Part shown: in pieces, positions 45,909 to 56,393 of the stretch
Numbering within the stretch: the first letter of the stretch is position 1
How the letters are laid out: each line of letters opens with the position of its first letter
Source: Dactylorhiza incarnata
Taxonomy: Eukaryota; Streptophyta; Magnoliopsida; Asparagales; Orchidaceae
Assembly (NCBI GenBank): GCA_033032865.1
Contig: JAWHQI010001222.1
Location: forward strand, 36,855 to 100,854
DNA length: 64,000 nt
Reading direction: 5' to 3'
Made by a program: the position numbers and the translations under genes
Notes under the pieces: model-generated
Told to the model about the DNA's origin: nothing
Seen by the model: only the letters and a program-made list of their open reading frames with translations
Database searches by the model: none

Positions 45909-48846
45909 TGTGAGGCCCCTATTTAGACCCCACATACTTCTGTATCTAAGCTATGCTTACAACATGATTCCCAGGTTGAAGTGCGGCTAATGAATACAAA
46001 ATAAAACACATAATACTAAATTGAATTTCATACCTTGCCTAATTCGTTGAATCTTTTCTGTCCTACCATATACCGTTCTTTTGGTTTCGCGCATCCCAAG
46101 TTATGTTCGTTACCTACAAAATTTGACGACGGGCTTAGTCATAAAAATATGACTAAGTGAGGATTGACCTCTTTCATTGTTGTATTTAATTAAAATAAAC
46201 TTACGCAATTCATAAACATATTTACCATACTAACCGTTTTTTTCTATCTCATCAATGAACTTATGAAGCATCTATCTATATGAACATGTTAGTACCAATA
46301 AAACAGTATGAGCAGTATAAAATCATAACCATATCATGTAACAATGTAACATGAAAGCAGTGTATCCGTATAAGCAAAAATCTATGTATCAGTATGTCTA
46401 TATCAGTGTATACAATGATTCAATGTATCAGTATGTCTATATCAGTGTATCAGTATATCAGGGTAACCGTATATCAATATAGCAGTATAAACAGTGATGA
46501 CACATTAGCATTCATATATGTTATGGAACATGTAAGCAGTGCCAGTACGTCACATCATATCATGTTTTCATGTTTATCAGTATTTATCCATATACCCGTG
46601 TAACCCTTTAAATCAATATTTACATAAAGGTTTCGTTTCTTAGATAATATTAAGGGCGATTGAATCCATATTCATTATTCATATTTCATTCCTTTTGGGC
46701 CCACCCCGAAGGGTCATCATGTTCCAAAACCAGTACGGTCAACCCGCGTTTATGCCTTTCGGCTCGACTGGTTTGGAAATTCATCATATTCATTTCATTC
46801 CTTGGGCCCACCATTTCGGGTCATCATTTTCCCAAAACCAGTACGGTCAACCCGCGTTTATGCCTTTCGGCTCGACTGGTTTGGTACATCATCAGTATTA
46901 TACCATTCATATGCATGCAATTCAATTTGCCCTTAACATAACCTCGTGTCGACACGTTTACATAATTTGTAAGTTATTCATTTTATATCCCCTCAGAAAT
47001 AATCCGCATGTTTGCCTTTATCAAGGCCATACATTATAGCGACATTAAATATCAGTGATATGCATTTAACATTCTGTATAATAAGAGTGCATACATAAAA
47101 GAAAGTAAAGCAATAAAACTTAAATGAAACAACTAGCTCTCACCATCAGTACTTCATGTCATTGTCATGTCTATAAGGAGGTGCCATCCATCACGATATC
47201 TGTATAAGCATCATATCCTTTAGGGGCATTTAATTTATACCGGGGTTGCACCTTGCTATAGTAACAATTTTGACTAGTTAGATGACATCATTTGGAAGTT
47301 ATAGGAACCATTTGTATATGGCATAATCATAATTCCCTAGTATTACTATCATGCTACAACCCCAAAACAGGAAACAGAACTCAAGGCTAGAACTCACATC
47401 AATCAATATAATTCAGAGTGACTGGATAAGTAATGTCATATAGCTATGTGACATCAACCGGCCAAAACCATAGAAATCCCTCAATAAAATACTGAAGAAA
47501 CATATAACAACCGGTCAGAAAGTAAGGTAAAGCCCACATACATCTTAAAGATTTCAATCCCTATAGCAGATCGGTCAATCATAAAGAGAGCCCTACAAGA
47601 GCAACTCCTTAATGCACATTTTTAACTCTATTAACACAGCCCCCATAGCAGCAGAAATCCATACATGTAGCTTATCAAGACATTAGAAAGCCCCCAAATT
47701 ACTGAAGAAATATTAAAGATTAACAACAACAACTGATTACTCAATAAAGCAAAGCCCAAATCTCCTAACAGCAATACTGAAAAGAGGAGAAACAACAGCC
47801 GGCTACAACAGGAGCAATCCCCTCCAATAATTCCTTGAAGTGGGGTTGGGGAAACATATAGCTTTTCTATTAAAATAAATTAAATCAGACTGTAGGAGAG
47901 AACCCAAAACCCCCCAAATAAACATCTTCAACCGATCAAAACAGGTAATAAGACAACAGTTGTGAGGCCCCTTGATTTCTCGCAAACAACACAAGCAGAG
48001 CAAAATCCCATATCAAGAACAATGGGTATTCCACAATTTCTCCTACCAAAACTCTAGCCGGCCAAGATCAAGGTAAAAAGGCAAGAGATACAGGAATTTC
48101 CTAGGGCACAATATCATACAATTTCCCCCAACCACTAAATGATAAAGTCATACCATCCGAGATTTCAATAAGTATAAGAAACAGTGAAGAGGAAGGAGGA
48201 GCTCACCATAAGAAATTTCAGCCCCGAACCTGCCGGCCAAAGTCCCAAAACCAGCCTACCACAGCCGTCGTTGTGCACAGAGAACAAGACCACAACCCTA
48301 AATCAACTCTCCCGGCATTGTCGATCATGGAGGAGAGGTCGCTGAGCTTAGGGAAGAAGAGTCGAAGAAACCCTAACGATTCCATGCCCGTCCGGAGCTC
48401 CAGACGATAAAGAGGATAGATATCGGGGAAGGGAATAAACAGCCACCGCCTAAAAAAAATGCCAGCCAAAATTCTATCTGCAGCACAATCTTAAGTCAAG
48501 CCCACATAAATCCGCTATTAGCACCCCCAATCCAACTATGAGGAATTTCTAATAGCACCCAACTCCTTTACTAATATCCGCTATTAAAACATCAATGAAG
48601 AACATAATAGCAACCAACATATATATTCCAACTCAAACCATCCGGTTAGTTGTTGAACATAGGAAAAATTCATATTTCGCTAAACCATGTCGAATGCCGC
48701 AACGTATTAACGACACTCATATTCAACAGTCAAAGCGACGCCTCGTTGACACTGATTTGGTTTTCATCATAGGGGATCTATATATAGAATTATTTAAATT
48801 GAGTTTTATTATTGATTTGCGTCAATTCACATTTTGAGTCATTACA
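45909..48846 (-). mobile_element. Solo LTR, chromovirus-like, nested
   Basis: 2938 bp, plus-strand ends TGTGAGGCCCC and GTCATTACA (minus TGTAATGACTC...CCTCACA), exact target duplication CCTGA (45904-45908, 48847-48851). It has no PBS, PPT or gag-pol. A minus-strand leader-like segment with TTAGGGTTTC is near 48370. It contains a 108-bp tandem duplication at 46690-46890. Confidence 0.8.
46690..46890. repeat. 108-bp tandem duplication
   Basis: Two adjacent copies containing CAAAACCAGTACGGTCAACC (starting about 46725 and 46833), about 108 bp apart, with the same order of flanking words. Confidence 0.85.
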
Positions 48847-49105
48847 CCTGAAGCTTGGTTCGGGTGGCGGCGGCGGCGCTCCGGCAGCCGGGTGTGCCAT
48901 GTAGCTCGTTGGCGAGCTAGGAAGGGAGGGGAGAATGAGCTTCCACCTATGATGGGGGACTTCTGGACGTCTCGACAAGATCCACCATTAGAGGTGGTGG
49001 AGGGTGGTGGAGCTCGGGTTGGGTGATTTTCGGCGAGGTGGGGCTCCGACAAGGGGGTGGTTGGGCTCGGCTTGAGTGTTTGAGGTTACTTGGAGGGGGT
49101 GGGGG

Positions 49106-49118
49106 GCATTTATATAGG
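49106..49118 (-). promoter_or_regulatory. TATA box of chromovirus-like LTR
   Basis: Minus-strand CTATATAAATGCC about 1.0 kb inside the LTR, followed by a C-rich leader. Confidence 0.55.
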
Positions 49119-49609
49119 AGAACAAAACCCTTTAATCCGTCATCCTCACGGTGTGGAATAATTCCCCTTTAGAAAGAAGGAATTGGCCTTCTACAACTGG
49201 CCTTAGGCAGGTGGCAGCCATCAATGGATGGTGGTACAACCAGGTGGCCAAAATCAAGGTCATAGAGGTGGGTGGGTTTGCTTTGGGCTTGGGGAAGGAG
49301 AGGAATTTGAGGAGGGAATGCTCCTTGCCTTGGTCCAAGGGCCATTCTCCTTGCTGGAATTTAGGGTCCTTCTAGGGCTGGGGAGTGGGTTTAAAAGTGG
49401 CATTGGCAATTGGTCCTAAGTGGGCACTACTTGGAAAAGAATTTCCATAAAAATTTTACATTTTAAGGAGTTTGACTAAAGTCAATCATGGGTGGGTCCT
49501 CCCTATGGGTTAAGGTCAAAGTAGGTCCAAGCCGTCAAGTGATGGGTCAATGTTGGGGTATTGGAGTAATATTGGTGTGTGCAGGCTTTTTAGTGCACAA
49601 TAAAGCTTA

Positions 49610-50050
49610 ATTTGACTAAGTTGACCAAACAGAGTCGGAATTAAGCGTAACGAATTCCATTGCTCGCATAGTGACCATACGAGTCCAATGCAATTGACTT
49701 GGGTCAATTCCGAGTTTATATGCTCAATATATAAAAATGGCGTCGTTGTGATGCGCTACGATACTCAAAATGTTCATTTTCTCTAAACGACCTCGGATCG
49801 GAACGAAACGAGTTCCATTGCAGTCATATCAACTATACGATTCTAATGCAACTGACAGATGTCGATTCGAAGCACGTATGTTCAATATATAAAAACGGCG
49901 TCGTCGTAACGCGCTACGATACTCAAAATGATCTTTTCTCTAAACGACCTCGGATCGGAACGAAATGAGTTCCATTGCACTCGTATCAACTATACGAGTC
50001 TAATGCAACTGACAGAAGTCGATTCAGAGCATGTATGCTCAATATATGTG
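49610..50050 (-). repeat. 157/158-bp tandem repeats in LTR U3
   Basis: About 2.5 copies. TCAATATATAAAAA recurs at about 49724 and 49882, with a third, truncated unit at about 50039. Each unit has ACGACCTCGGATCGGAACGA and GCGCTACGATACTCAAAATG. Such direct repeats in U3 are often enhancer-like (family knowledge). Confidence 0.85.
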
Positions 50051-50118
50051 ATCAGGTCACTTTTATTTGGTCACCTAGGGACCTAGTGGCTCAACAAAAG
50101 TCGGGATGTTACATTAAG

Positions 50119-51174
50119 TGTGTCGAGAACACCAATAAGGTATTCTGACAAATCTGAGAAAGGATGATAGAGACTCTGATACGCACAGATCATGTCACAA
50201 ATTTAGTATGTAGATAGAGTGCGTATTTTTAGGCAAGCGTTCATATCATTTGTTGTTATTTATTCGCTATATTAAGGCCTTATTCAAGGGCGTACATCAA
50301 TTTCTCCACGCAAGAAAATCAACTTACGACGATTACTTACTGCGCACAAGTCGACTTACGTCGATTTCTCCCCGACAACTCTGTGCGTAGATTTCTACCC
50401 GCCAAAAAATTGACAAGTCAATTTCGCGCTAACAACATTTCGATGTACGTCAAAATCTGGACAAATCGACTCAAGTCGATTTCTTGCGCGTGATTTATTT
50501 ACGCACAATTCCTTCACGCATTTGTATGTCATTTACTTTTACGTTGAAAATCAAAGTATTTCCTTGCACGATAACATTTACTAAATATAACCATTGAAAT
50601 TTATTACGTGATAATGACTTGCAATTTTTACAACTCCTATATATGATATTTTCCTGAATCGTTTCTCGCACTCGTCCACTTGTTCACTCATTCTCTCGAA
50701 CGATCTTGTTGTTCCAATTTTGCTTCTGCATTCTTGACGTTTGCTTCATCAAGTAAAAATTCGGGTGCTCTATACTTTTTCGGTGTCCGTGAGCATCAGA
50801 GTTTGTTGTGCCTTAAATGAGTGAGCATCAGTTGAAAGTTCTGCCGAAAAGTGATGCAACTTCTTTAGAGCAGCGATCACACGTCTTACCAATACTCGAT
50901 TCTAAACTATATATTATTATGTTTTTTTTTATTTCTTGATCTCACCGTTTATAGATTTTCTATATTCAAAATCTGATATTATATTATGATAGTTTTCAAA
51001 ATCAAAAAATATATATATTATTTTCAATATATAATAAAAATATTCCAACGATACAAAGACTTACAACAACTGGACTGCTCCTCAATCCCATTAGATAAGA
51101 GCTCAAAAGGCGTGGAATGTTTTGTCAAACCATACAGGTCTAGAACGGGAGGCCCATTTGTCTTGAAAATATAA
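50119..51174. other. Unclassified AT-rich stretch, possibly LTR remnant
   Basis: No gene recognised. 50290-50490 has a cluster of AAGTCGACTTACGTCGATTTC-type words and a TATA-like CTATATATG near 50637, resembling the organisation of LTRs elsewhere in the window. It may be the remainder of the copia-F 3' LTR. Confidence 0.35.
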
Positions 51175-51387
51175 AACAAACTTTTTTTTAGCAATAATCC
51201 AAAATTACAAGCAATGAAATCAATAAAATCTCATTTCACATGACAACTGTGTAAAAGGAAAGCATCACCCGGAGCATAACTGCAGATTTCCAAATTGAAG
51301 CTAAAAAGAGGATTCACATCTTCACAGTTACAATGACATTCTAAAGTCACAATGCTTTCCTCAAAGCCATACAAGGGAATATAAAGA
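51175..51387 (-). other. 3' flank of the cyclin C exons
   Basis: Directly downstream of the stop on the minus strand, with an A run (plus-strand T run at 51183-51190). It probably includes the 3' untranslated region. Confidence 0.45.
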
Positions 51388-52677
51388 TCATGGCTTGGGT
51401 GTCACCTTATATAAAGCGACATTTATCTTCTCTTCTGAGATTCCTTTGAAAGATTCGGGCATACCTTTGAAGGCCTCAACCCTGTAGAAGTCGTAGAAGT
51501 CCAGGATCTCTATTGCAATGTTCTTGACCTGTGGGAATCCCAATACATTTTCTTATACTTTAAAGAAAAAATATTTATTTGATTTAAGGCAAGAAGAAGA
51601 TAAGTAATGGTGGTGCTACTTACGACATTCATGTCGACACGGAGTTCCTCAAACCATATAGTGGTGTCTTTGTCTTTGACCACGCTTGCAATGTATATAC
51701 AGGCAAGAGCAATCATATATGGTGGATGAATGAGGATAAAATCCATCTTGTAAGTATCATTAACAAGTCCCCTGAATGTAATGGAAGGTCTCTGTTGACA
51801 TAATCTTACTTGGAGATAGAACTATAATTGGTTCAAATTTTATTTAGACTTGAAATGAGTGCATTGAGAAAATAAGACTTTTTTTGTTACAACTTATGTT
51901 CTGTCGGCTTTCGTTGTTAGAGTTTTAGAAATTTTGTTTTATGAGCCATGATTTCTGCTTTCCTTTTCATAGACAGCTTTTCTGAAGTAGATCGTCGAAA
52001 AAAAGGGAATAAGCTGTCCATATTTTTCATCCAAACAAAGGCAGACAAAAATGATGAAATTAAAGGAACCAAACTTAAGGTTCAGCTGGTTCCATGTAGA
52101 TCAAAAACATGTTTAAGAAATGGTGACTTCATTTTCTCTCATTTTATGTGTGAACATAATTCCTTAGCGGAAATTATCAACTTCGTACAATCCGTTTTGG
52201 ATGGTTAATATTAATTTTGCCAAATTTTAATTTGGGTTGTTGGGAGAATTTGAAATTTAAGTTATTGTTATTCCATGTTAAAATATAGAAAATTCCATTT
52301 CTAGTTTTCATCTGTTTTAGCAAGTTTTGATTGGTTTTCAGTCTCTTTTAGCAAGTTTCGATAGTTCCAGTTGTTTGATTGATTTGATTGAAACTATGTA
52401 AAATGGTCAAAATTACTCAAAATCGTCCAATACTAATCAATTTTAATTGAGGTTGAAAATCATATGAACAATTAGTACATTCTTCTTTCTATTTACTAGA
52501 AGATTCTCAAGTTTGTCCACTGGAATTGTGTCTTTCTCTTTTCATTTTAGGGCAAGGACTCAAAAACAAAATGGAAGCAGATAATAAAAATAGTAATGAA
52601 AAGAATTATGACGCATTTAGGTGATAGCTTACCATGAGATATGAGTGAGATCTGGCATACCAGCATCATGTAATAAC
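51388..52677 (-). pseudogene. CYCC1: Cyclin C gene, last three coding exons
   Basis: Minus-strand exons 52677-52633 (45 nt), 51771-51624 (148 nt) and 51528-51388 (141 nt, stop TGA) with GT-AG introns and matching phases. Translation gives the C-terminal cyclin fold of plant cyclin C: DAGMPDLTHISW, LVNDTYKMDFILIHPPYM, ACIYIASVVKDKDTT, WFEELRVDMN and KNIAIEILDFYDFYRVEA. Cyclin C pairs with CDK8 in the Mediator kinase module. The three exons are intact, but about the first two thirds of the gene are absent: upstream sequence is not recognisable and an LTR element begins at 53071. Introns are kept, so it is not a retrocopy. It is a truncated locus or a captured fragment. Confidence 0.85.
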
Positions 52678-53070
52678 CTGGTAAAAGAAACTGAAACTTA
52701 ATCACTTCTTCGTTAGAAAAGGTATCAATAACATGGCCAGTCTCGTATGGAACCAAATAAAATGATACCTAAAGTAGGGTAGGCTTTATGAGAAGCTATG
52801 AAGACTAATTCCGAATCCATCACTAAACAATGGACTAGCACTAATCTTACAATGATAATAAATATTATAAACGATAATACCTAACAAGTGACAATCAAGT
52901 AGAATTCTAAAGTAAAGAAGCAAGCAATGTGGTATATATGCAATAGAGCGGGTAAACAACTACACAAGTGAATAAGTGCCAACAAGGCACTATATTGGGA
53001 ACAATGATTACAAGTAATATTACCCAAAAACAGCGGATTAACACACAATTCAACAAAAAGGAATTATAAC
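52678..53070. other. Sequence between cyclin C exon and E2
   Basis: AT-rich. A minus-strand fragment around 52720-52760 faintly resembles the preceding cyclin C exon but is not readable. Otherwise nothing was recognised. Confidence 0.4.
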
Positions 53071-53737
53071 TGTACAACCCTCATTCTCCGAGGGTGGACC
53101 CCCCCAAGGCCATGTAGGCTGAAGTCAAGGTCAAAGGGTCAACACAGAGACCAGCAGTCCAAGGCATGAACAGAAGAGACCCTGGCGAGTATGCAGGCCA
53201 TACTCGCCAGGTAGGCGAGTATCAACCAGAATAGCTCGGCACGCGCAGGAAGCAGCAGACGCCCTGGATGAGTATTGGCCCGGCGTGTGCGAGCAGCACC
53301 CAATACTCGCCAGATGGGCGACTATGGCATGATACTCGCCGAGTAACCCATAGTCGCCGGGTTGGAGGCTAGGCTATAAAAGGCCCCCCCCTACCCTTTG
53401 GTTTTCCTATAAATAGGACCCCAGGGGTACTTGGATTGGCACCTGGACTTGAGCTTTTGGACCCCGATTCCTGAACTCTCGAACCCATCACCCTTGCTTT
53501 TAGCCAAGTCGGTGCCTTCCCAGTACCAAGCTCGGCCACTTTGGTTTCGGAGGGGAAGACTCTCTCGAGCTTCTGGGTACGTGGTGGGACCTCCCTGTCG
53601 CAGCACCTGGGGTCCGGTTCGTTGCTCTTCTAGCTTCGTCGTAGTCGTCAGCCAAATCATCTCGTTGGACTGTTGGGCGAGTAGCCTCCGGCTGCATCGG
53701 TCCGAATTTTGAGGTCAAGATTTTCCTGGCGTCAACA
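53071..53737 (+). repeat. 5' LTR of E2
   Basis: 667 bp, with TATA CTATAAATA at 53407-53415 and many ACTCGCC/GGCGAGT words. Confidence 0.93.
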
Positions 53738-53740
53738 CTT

Positions 53741-53761
53741 TGGTGCGGTGAGCGTGGATCG
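53741..53761 (+). promoter_or_regulatory. Primer-binding site of E2, tRNA-Phe type
   Basis: 21 bases (TGGTGCGGTGAGCGTGGATCG) match the complement of the plant tRNA-Phe 3' end, three bases after the LTR. Confidence 0.88.
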
Positions 53762-53795
53762 TAGTCGTTGGAAGAAAGTTCAGTAAGAAGGCGAG

Positions 53796-54278
53796 ATGGT
53801 CGTAGTTGGCGACCATGAGGAGGTAGTCGGCAACTCGTCCGCTAGTGGCAAGTTCGTGACGCTAGCAGTTTTTGAAGCCATCGCGCAGCGCATGGAGGGG
53901 ATCTTACAAGCAGCGCTTCAGCCGCGCGCCGAGGTCACGGCAACCTCGCCGCATCGCCCGGTTCTGACCAAGGGAAGGAGTCCCCCTCGGCGAGCAGGAA
54001 AGGAGCATGTGGAGGATGAGACCGAGCGACCAAGGAGGTCGCAGCTCTACCAGCAGACCTCGCAAAGGATCCGCTTTTGCGAGACGGAGGAGCAGGCGAG
54101 GTATCAGGATACTCGCCCATATGGCGAGTATGGTGGTGATACTCGCCAGGTGAAGGATTGTCGCCGGGTAGGAGGGAAGAGCCCCTTCTGCGAGGAGGTC
54201 CTTGCCGCGCCAGTACCAGAAGGATTCAGAGATCCCGCTATTAATTATTGCTCGGGGAGAGACGACCCTATCCGTTAG
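53796..54278 (+). pseudogene. gag: E2 gag fragment
   Basis: A 160-codon open frame. It has an N-terminal helix-prone segment (VFEAIAQRMEGILQAALQ), a charged linker, then SPFCEEVLAAPVPEGF and YCSGRDDPIR, the beginning of the Retrotrans_gag domain as in E1. It stops at TAG 54276-54278, after which sequence jumps to protease. The capsid core and zinc finger are deleted. The same N-terminus recurs in inverted E3 (61514-61738). Confidence 0.8.
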
Positions 54279-54371
54279 GGGAACAAACGTAACCGAAGGA
54301 ATAACCGGAGGAGGAATAGGGATCGGGTCAGCCAAGGATGTCAAGTAAGTATCAAGGCCAGAGAGGTAGGA

Positions 54372-54822
54372 GTGAGTTATGGAGAAGCGGAGCTCGGATC
54401 TTTCCGCAAAGCGAATTTCCACCAGGCCTACCGCCAAAATGTCGCTCCGACCTCTCAAACACCACCCCCGCTAGAGGAATTCACCTTCTCGGAGGAGGGC
54501 ATGTTAAGGGATGAGAATCCCTTCCGTGAGGCCCGTGTGCTTGATGCGATCGTCGAAGACTTCACCGTCATCCGAATCCTGGAGTGCAATGGGGGTTCGA
54601 TCCGTGTCATTTTTACGTCGTTCTCACGAACACGTTTGACAACCTGGAAGTCGAGGCGAGCAGGATGACGGCCTCAGACGGTCCTCTTTTCGATTTCTCA
54701 GGTAAGCAAAAGAAGGCGGACGCGGCAGGAAGATCAGCCGCCGTCGGGAAGCTTAATCTTAGAACAAAGGGGAGCTGTTGGAAAACACTTGGAGCGGCGA
54801 CAACCTAAAAAGGTTTTACTCC
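54372..54822 (+). pseudogene. E2 protease remnant and integrase tail
   Basis: EEFTFSEEGMLRDENPF and DFTVIRILECNGGSIRVIF correspond to E1 protease, but the active-site VDNGSS reads ECNGGS. Then FDFSG, and from about 54726 a short match to the very end of E1 integrase (GRSAAVGKLN...). RT, both RNase H domains and nearly all of integrase are missing between these two pieces. Confidence 0.75.
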
Positions 54823-56393
54823 TGAGCGAGAGTATGTGCATCTCACCCCTGTAAATTTATTGTTCATAAATAAATTCATCACCCCCCTGAAACATGGGGT
54901 AGAAAAGAGTTGTTTACATTAACCTCAAATTGAAAATGAGTTTTCAAGCAAAAGAAGAAGGCCAGTGAAGTCGATCTCCACGCTAGGTTGGGAAAAGAGC
55001 CTTTGACTTAACCCTCATAAAAACTCAGAATGGATGATGGGACAGTGCCTCGGGTGTGCGTTCCCTTAAGTCCAAGCCTCTGCAATGACGGCCGAGATCA
55101 GCTCCCCCCTTGCACGTTGGCAGCGGTTCCCACCGACCGCATTTCTCGTCCGACTGAAGAGATTACCCGGAGAAAAGTATGGACGCCGACCTCCCGATTC
55201 GGTGAAGAGATGATCGATTTAACTAGATCATGGGACCCTTGAATAAAGGTGTCGTGTACCCTCAAGAGATGAAAGCTCGCAGCGAAGCAAGCCGTTTTTT
55301 CTAAAATATTGTGTCCGATCATGTGAGTTGGTGTGCTTGACTCCCGGCTAATTTGTTGAGCAACAGGAAGCAGGTTTGATCCACATCCAGCATCCAAGTA
55401 GGGTGGAGGCCTCGGGATGGTATGTCCCCTTGGACCTCCCCGACTACCACTCCCTGCTTGACGTCATCCTGCATCAACATTAGACACCGCAAGTTGTAAG
55501 ACGAGCCTCCGACTTGACCCTCGTAAAAACTCAGAACGGATGATGGGACAGTGCCTTGGGTGTGCGTTCCCTTAAGTCCAAGCCTCTGCAATGAAGGCCG
55601 AGATCAACTCCCCCCTTGCACGTTGGCCGCAGTTCCCACCGACCGCACTTCTCGTCCGACTGGAGAGATTACCAGGGGAAAGTCTGGAAGCCGACATTCC
55701 AACTTGAGAAAGGGCAAGACCGATTCGACCGACCAAAGAATGGAGACATTCTGTCATCCAAGTAGGATGGAGGCCTCGGGATGGTGTATCCCCTTGGACC
55801 TCCCCGACCGTCATTCCCTACTTGACGTCATTCTTCGTCGATATCCGGCATCCAAGTAGGATGGAGGCCTTGGGAAGATGTGTCCCTCCAAACCTTCCCG
55901 ACCGCCATTCCCTATCTCTTTCCCCTTAAAAAGTTCATTATTATTAAGTGATTCTAATGAACTCTTCACCAGGTGCAGGGCAAGGCCTTGAGTTGAGCAT
56001 GTGTCCCTTGGGACCCTCCAAGTGCCCCTCACGACTCGACTCAATCAGAAGGTACCATTGCGAAGGCGAGTATGTAGGTAATACTCGCCAGATGGGCGAG
56101 TACACATGCGAGCATGCATGTGCGAGTATGCAGGTGCGAGCGCTCAAACTCGCCTCGAACCTAAGAGCCTAGCGAGCACTCAATCTCGCCCTGATCCTAA
56201 GAACCTAGCGAACACTCAACCTCGCCTCGAGCCTAGGAGCCTAAGCGACATTCAAGACAGGAAGCAAGGCAGAAGAAGCAGGCGAGCAAAACCTTATCCC
56301 TTTTTTCATTTATATACTTGATATAAGTTACAAAAGAATCTTTCAAAGGTATACAAAAGGTCGTCGGGCGAGCAAAAAGGGGTGCCCAGGCGA
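54823..56393. other. E2 3' non-coding region with imperfect tandem repeats
   Basis: A block of about 90 bp or more starting at 55021 is repeated at 55527 (506 bp apart). A second block starting CATCCAAGTAGG recurs at about 55389, 55755 and 55848. A 35-bp unit (CTCGCCTCGAACCTAAGAGC...) is repeated three times at about 56149-56254. No coding signal was seen. Confidence 0.75.

Larger units (their letters stand above)
44795..50113 (-). mobile_element. Chromovirus-like LTR, interrupted; left edge uncertain
   Basis: The right edge is clear: the minus strand begins TGTAACATCCCGAC at 50113, typical of gypsy chromovirus LTRs. U3 holds 157-bp tandem repeats. A TATA box (CTATATAAATGCC, plus 49106-49118) is followed by a GC-rich leader that continues across a nested insertion (45909-48851) into 45.6-45.9 kb. 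TTAAG occurs at 44790-44794 and 50114-50118 and could be the target duplication, but the left site lies in copia-like sequence, so the left end is tentative. No coding or PBS was found; it is probably a solo LTR. Confidence 0.5.

Noticed and set aside
45750..45990. GC-rich frames on both strands around 45.8 kb
   Set aside because: They are in the GC-rich leader of the chromovirus-like LTR, with no conserved protein motif.
46660..47039. Two overlapping frames with repeated segments
   Set aside because: Explained by the 108-bp duplication inside a solo LTR.
50986..51174. Plus-strand 62-codon frame (CSSIPLDKSSKGVECF)
   Set aside because: No family recognised, no splice partners, and it lies downstream of the cyclin C gene on the opposite strand.
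51948..52208. Plus-strand 86-codon frame
   Set aside because: Lies in the intron of the minus-strand cyclin C fragment, with no domain and low-complexity Lys content.
54823..56393. Possible sense gene in the E2 3' region
   Set aside because: Frames are short and follow imperfect tandem repeats; no motif was found.
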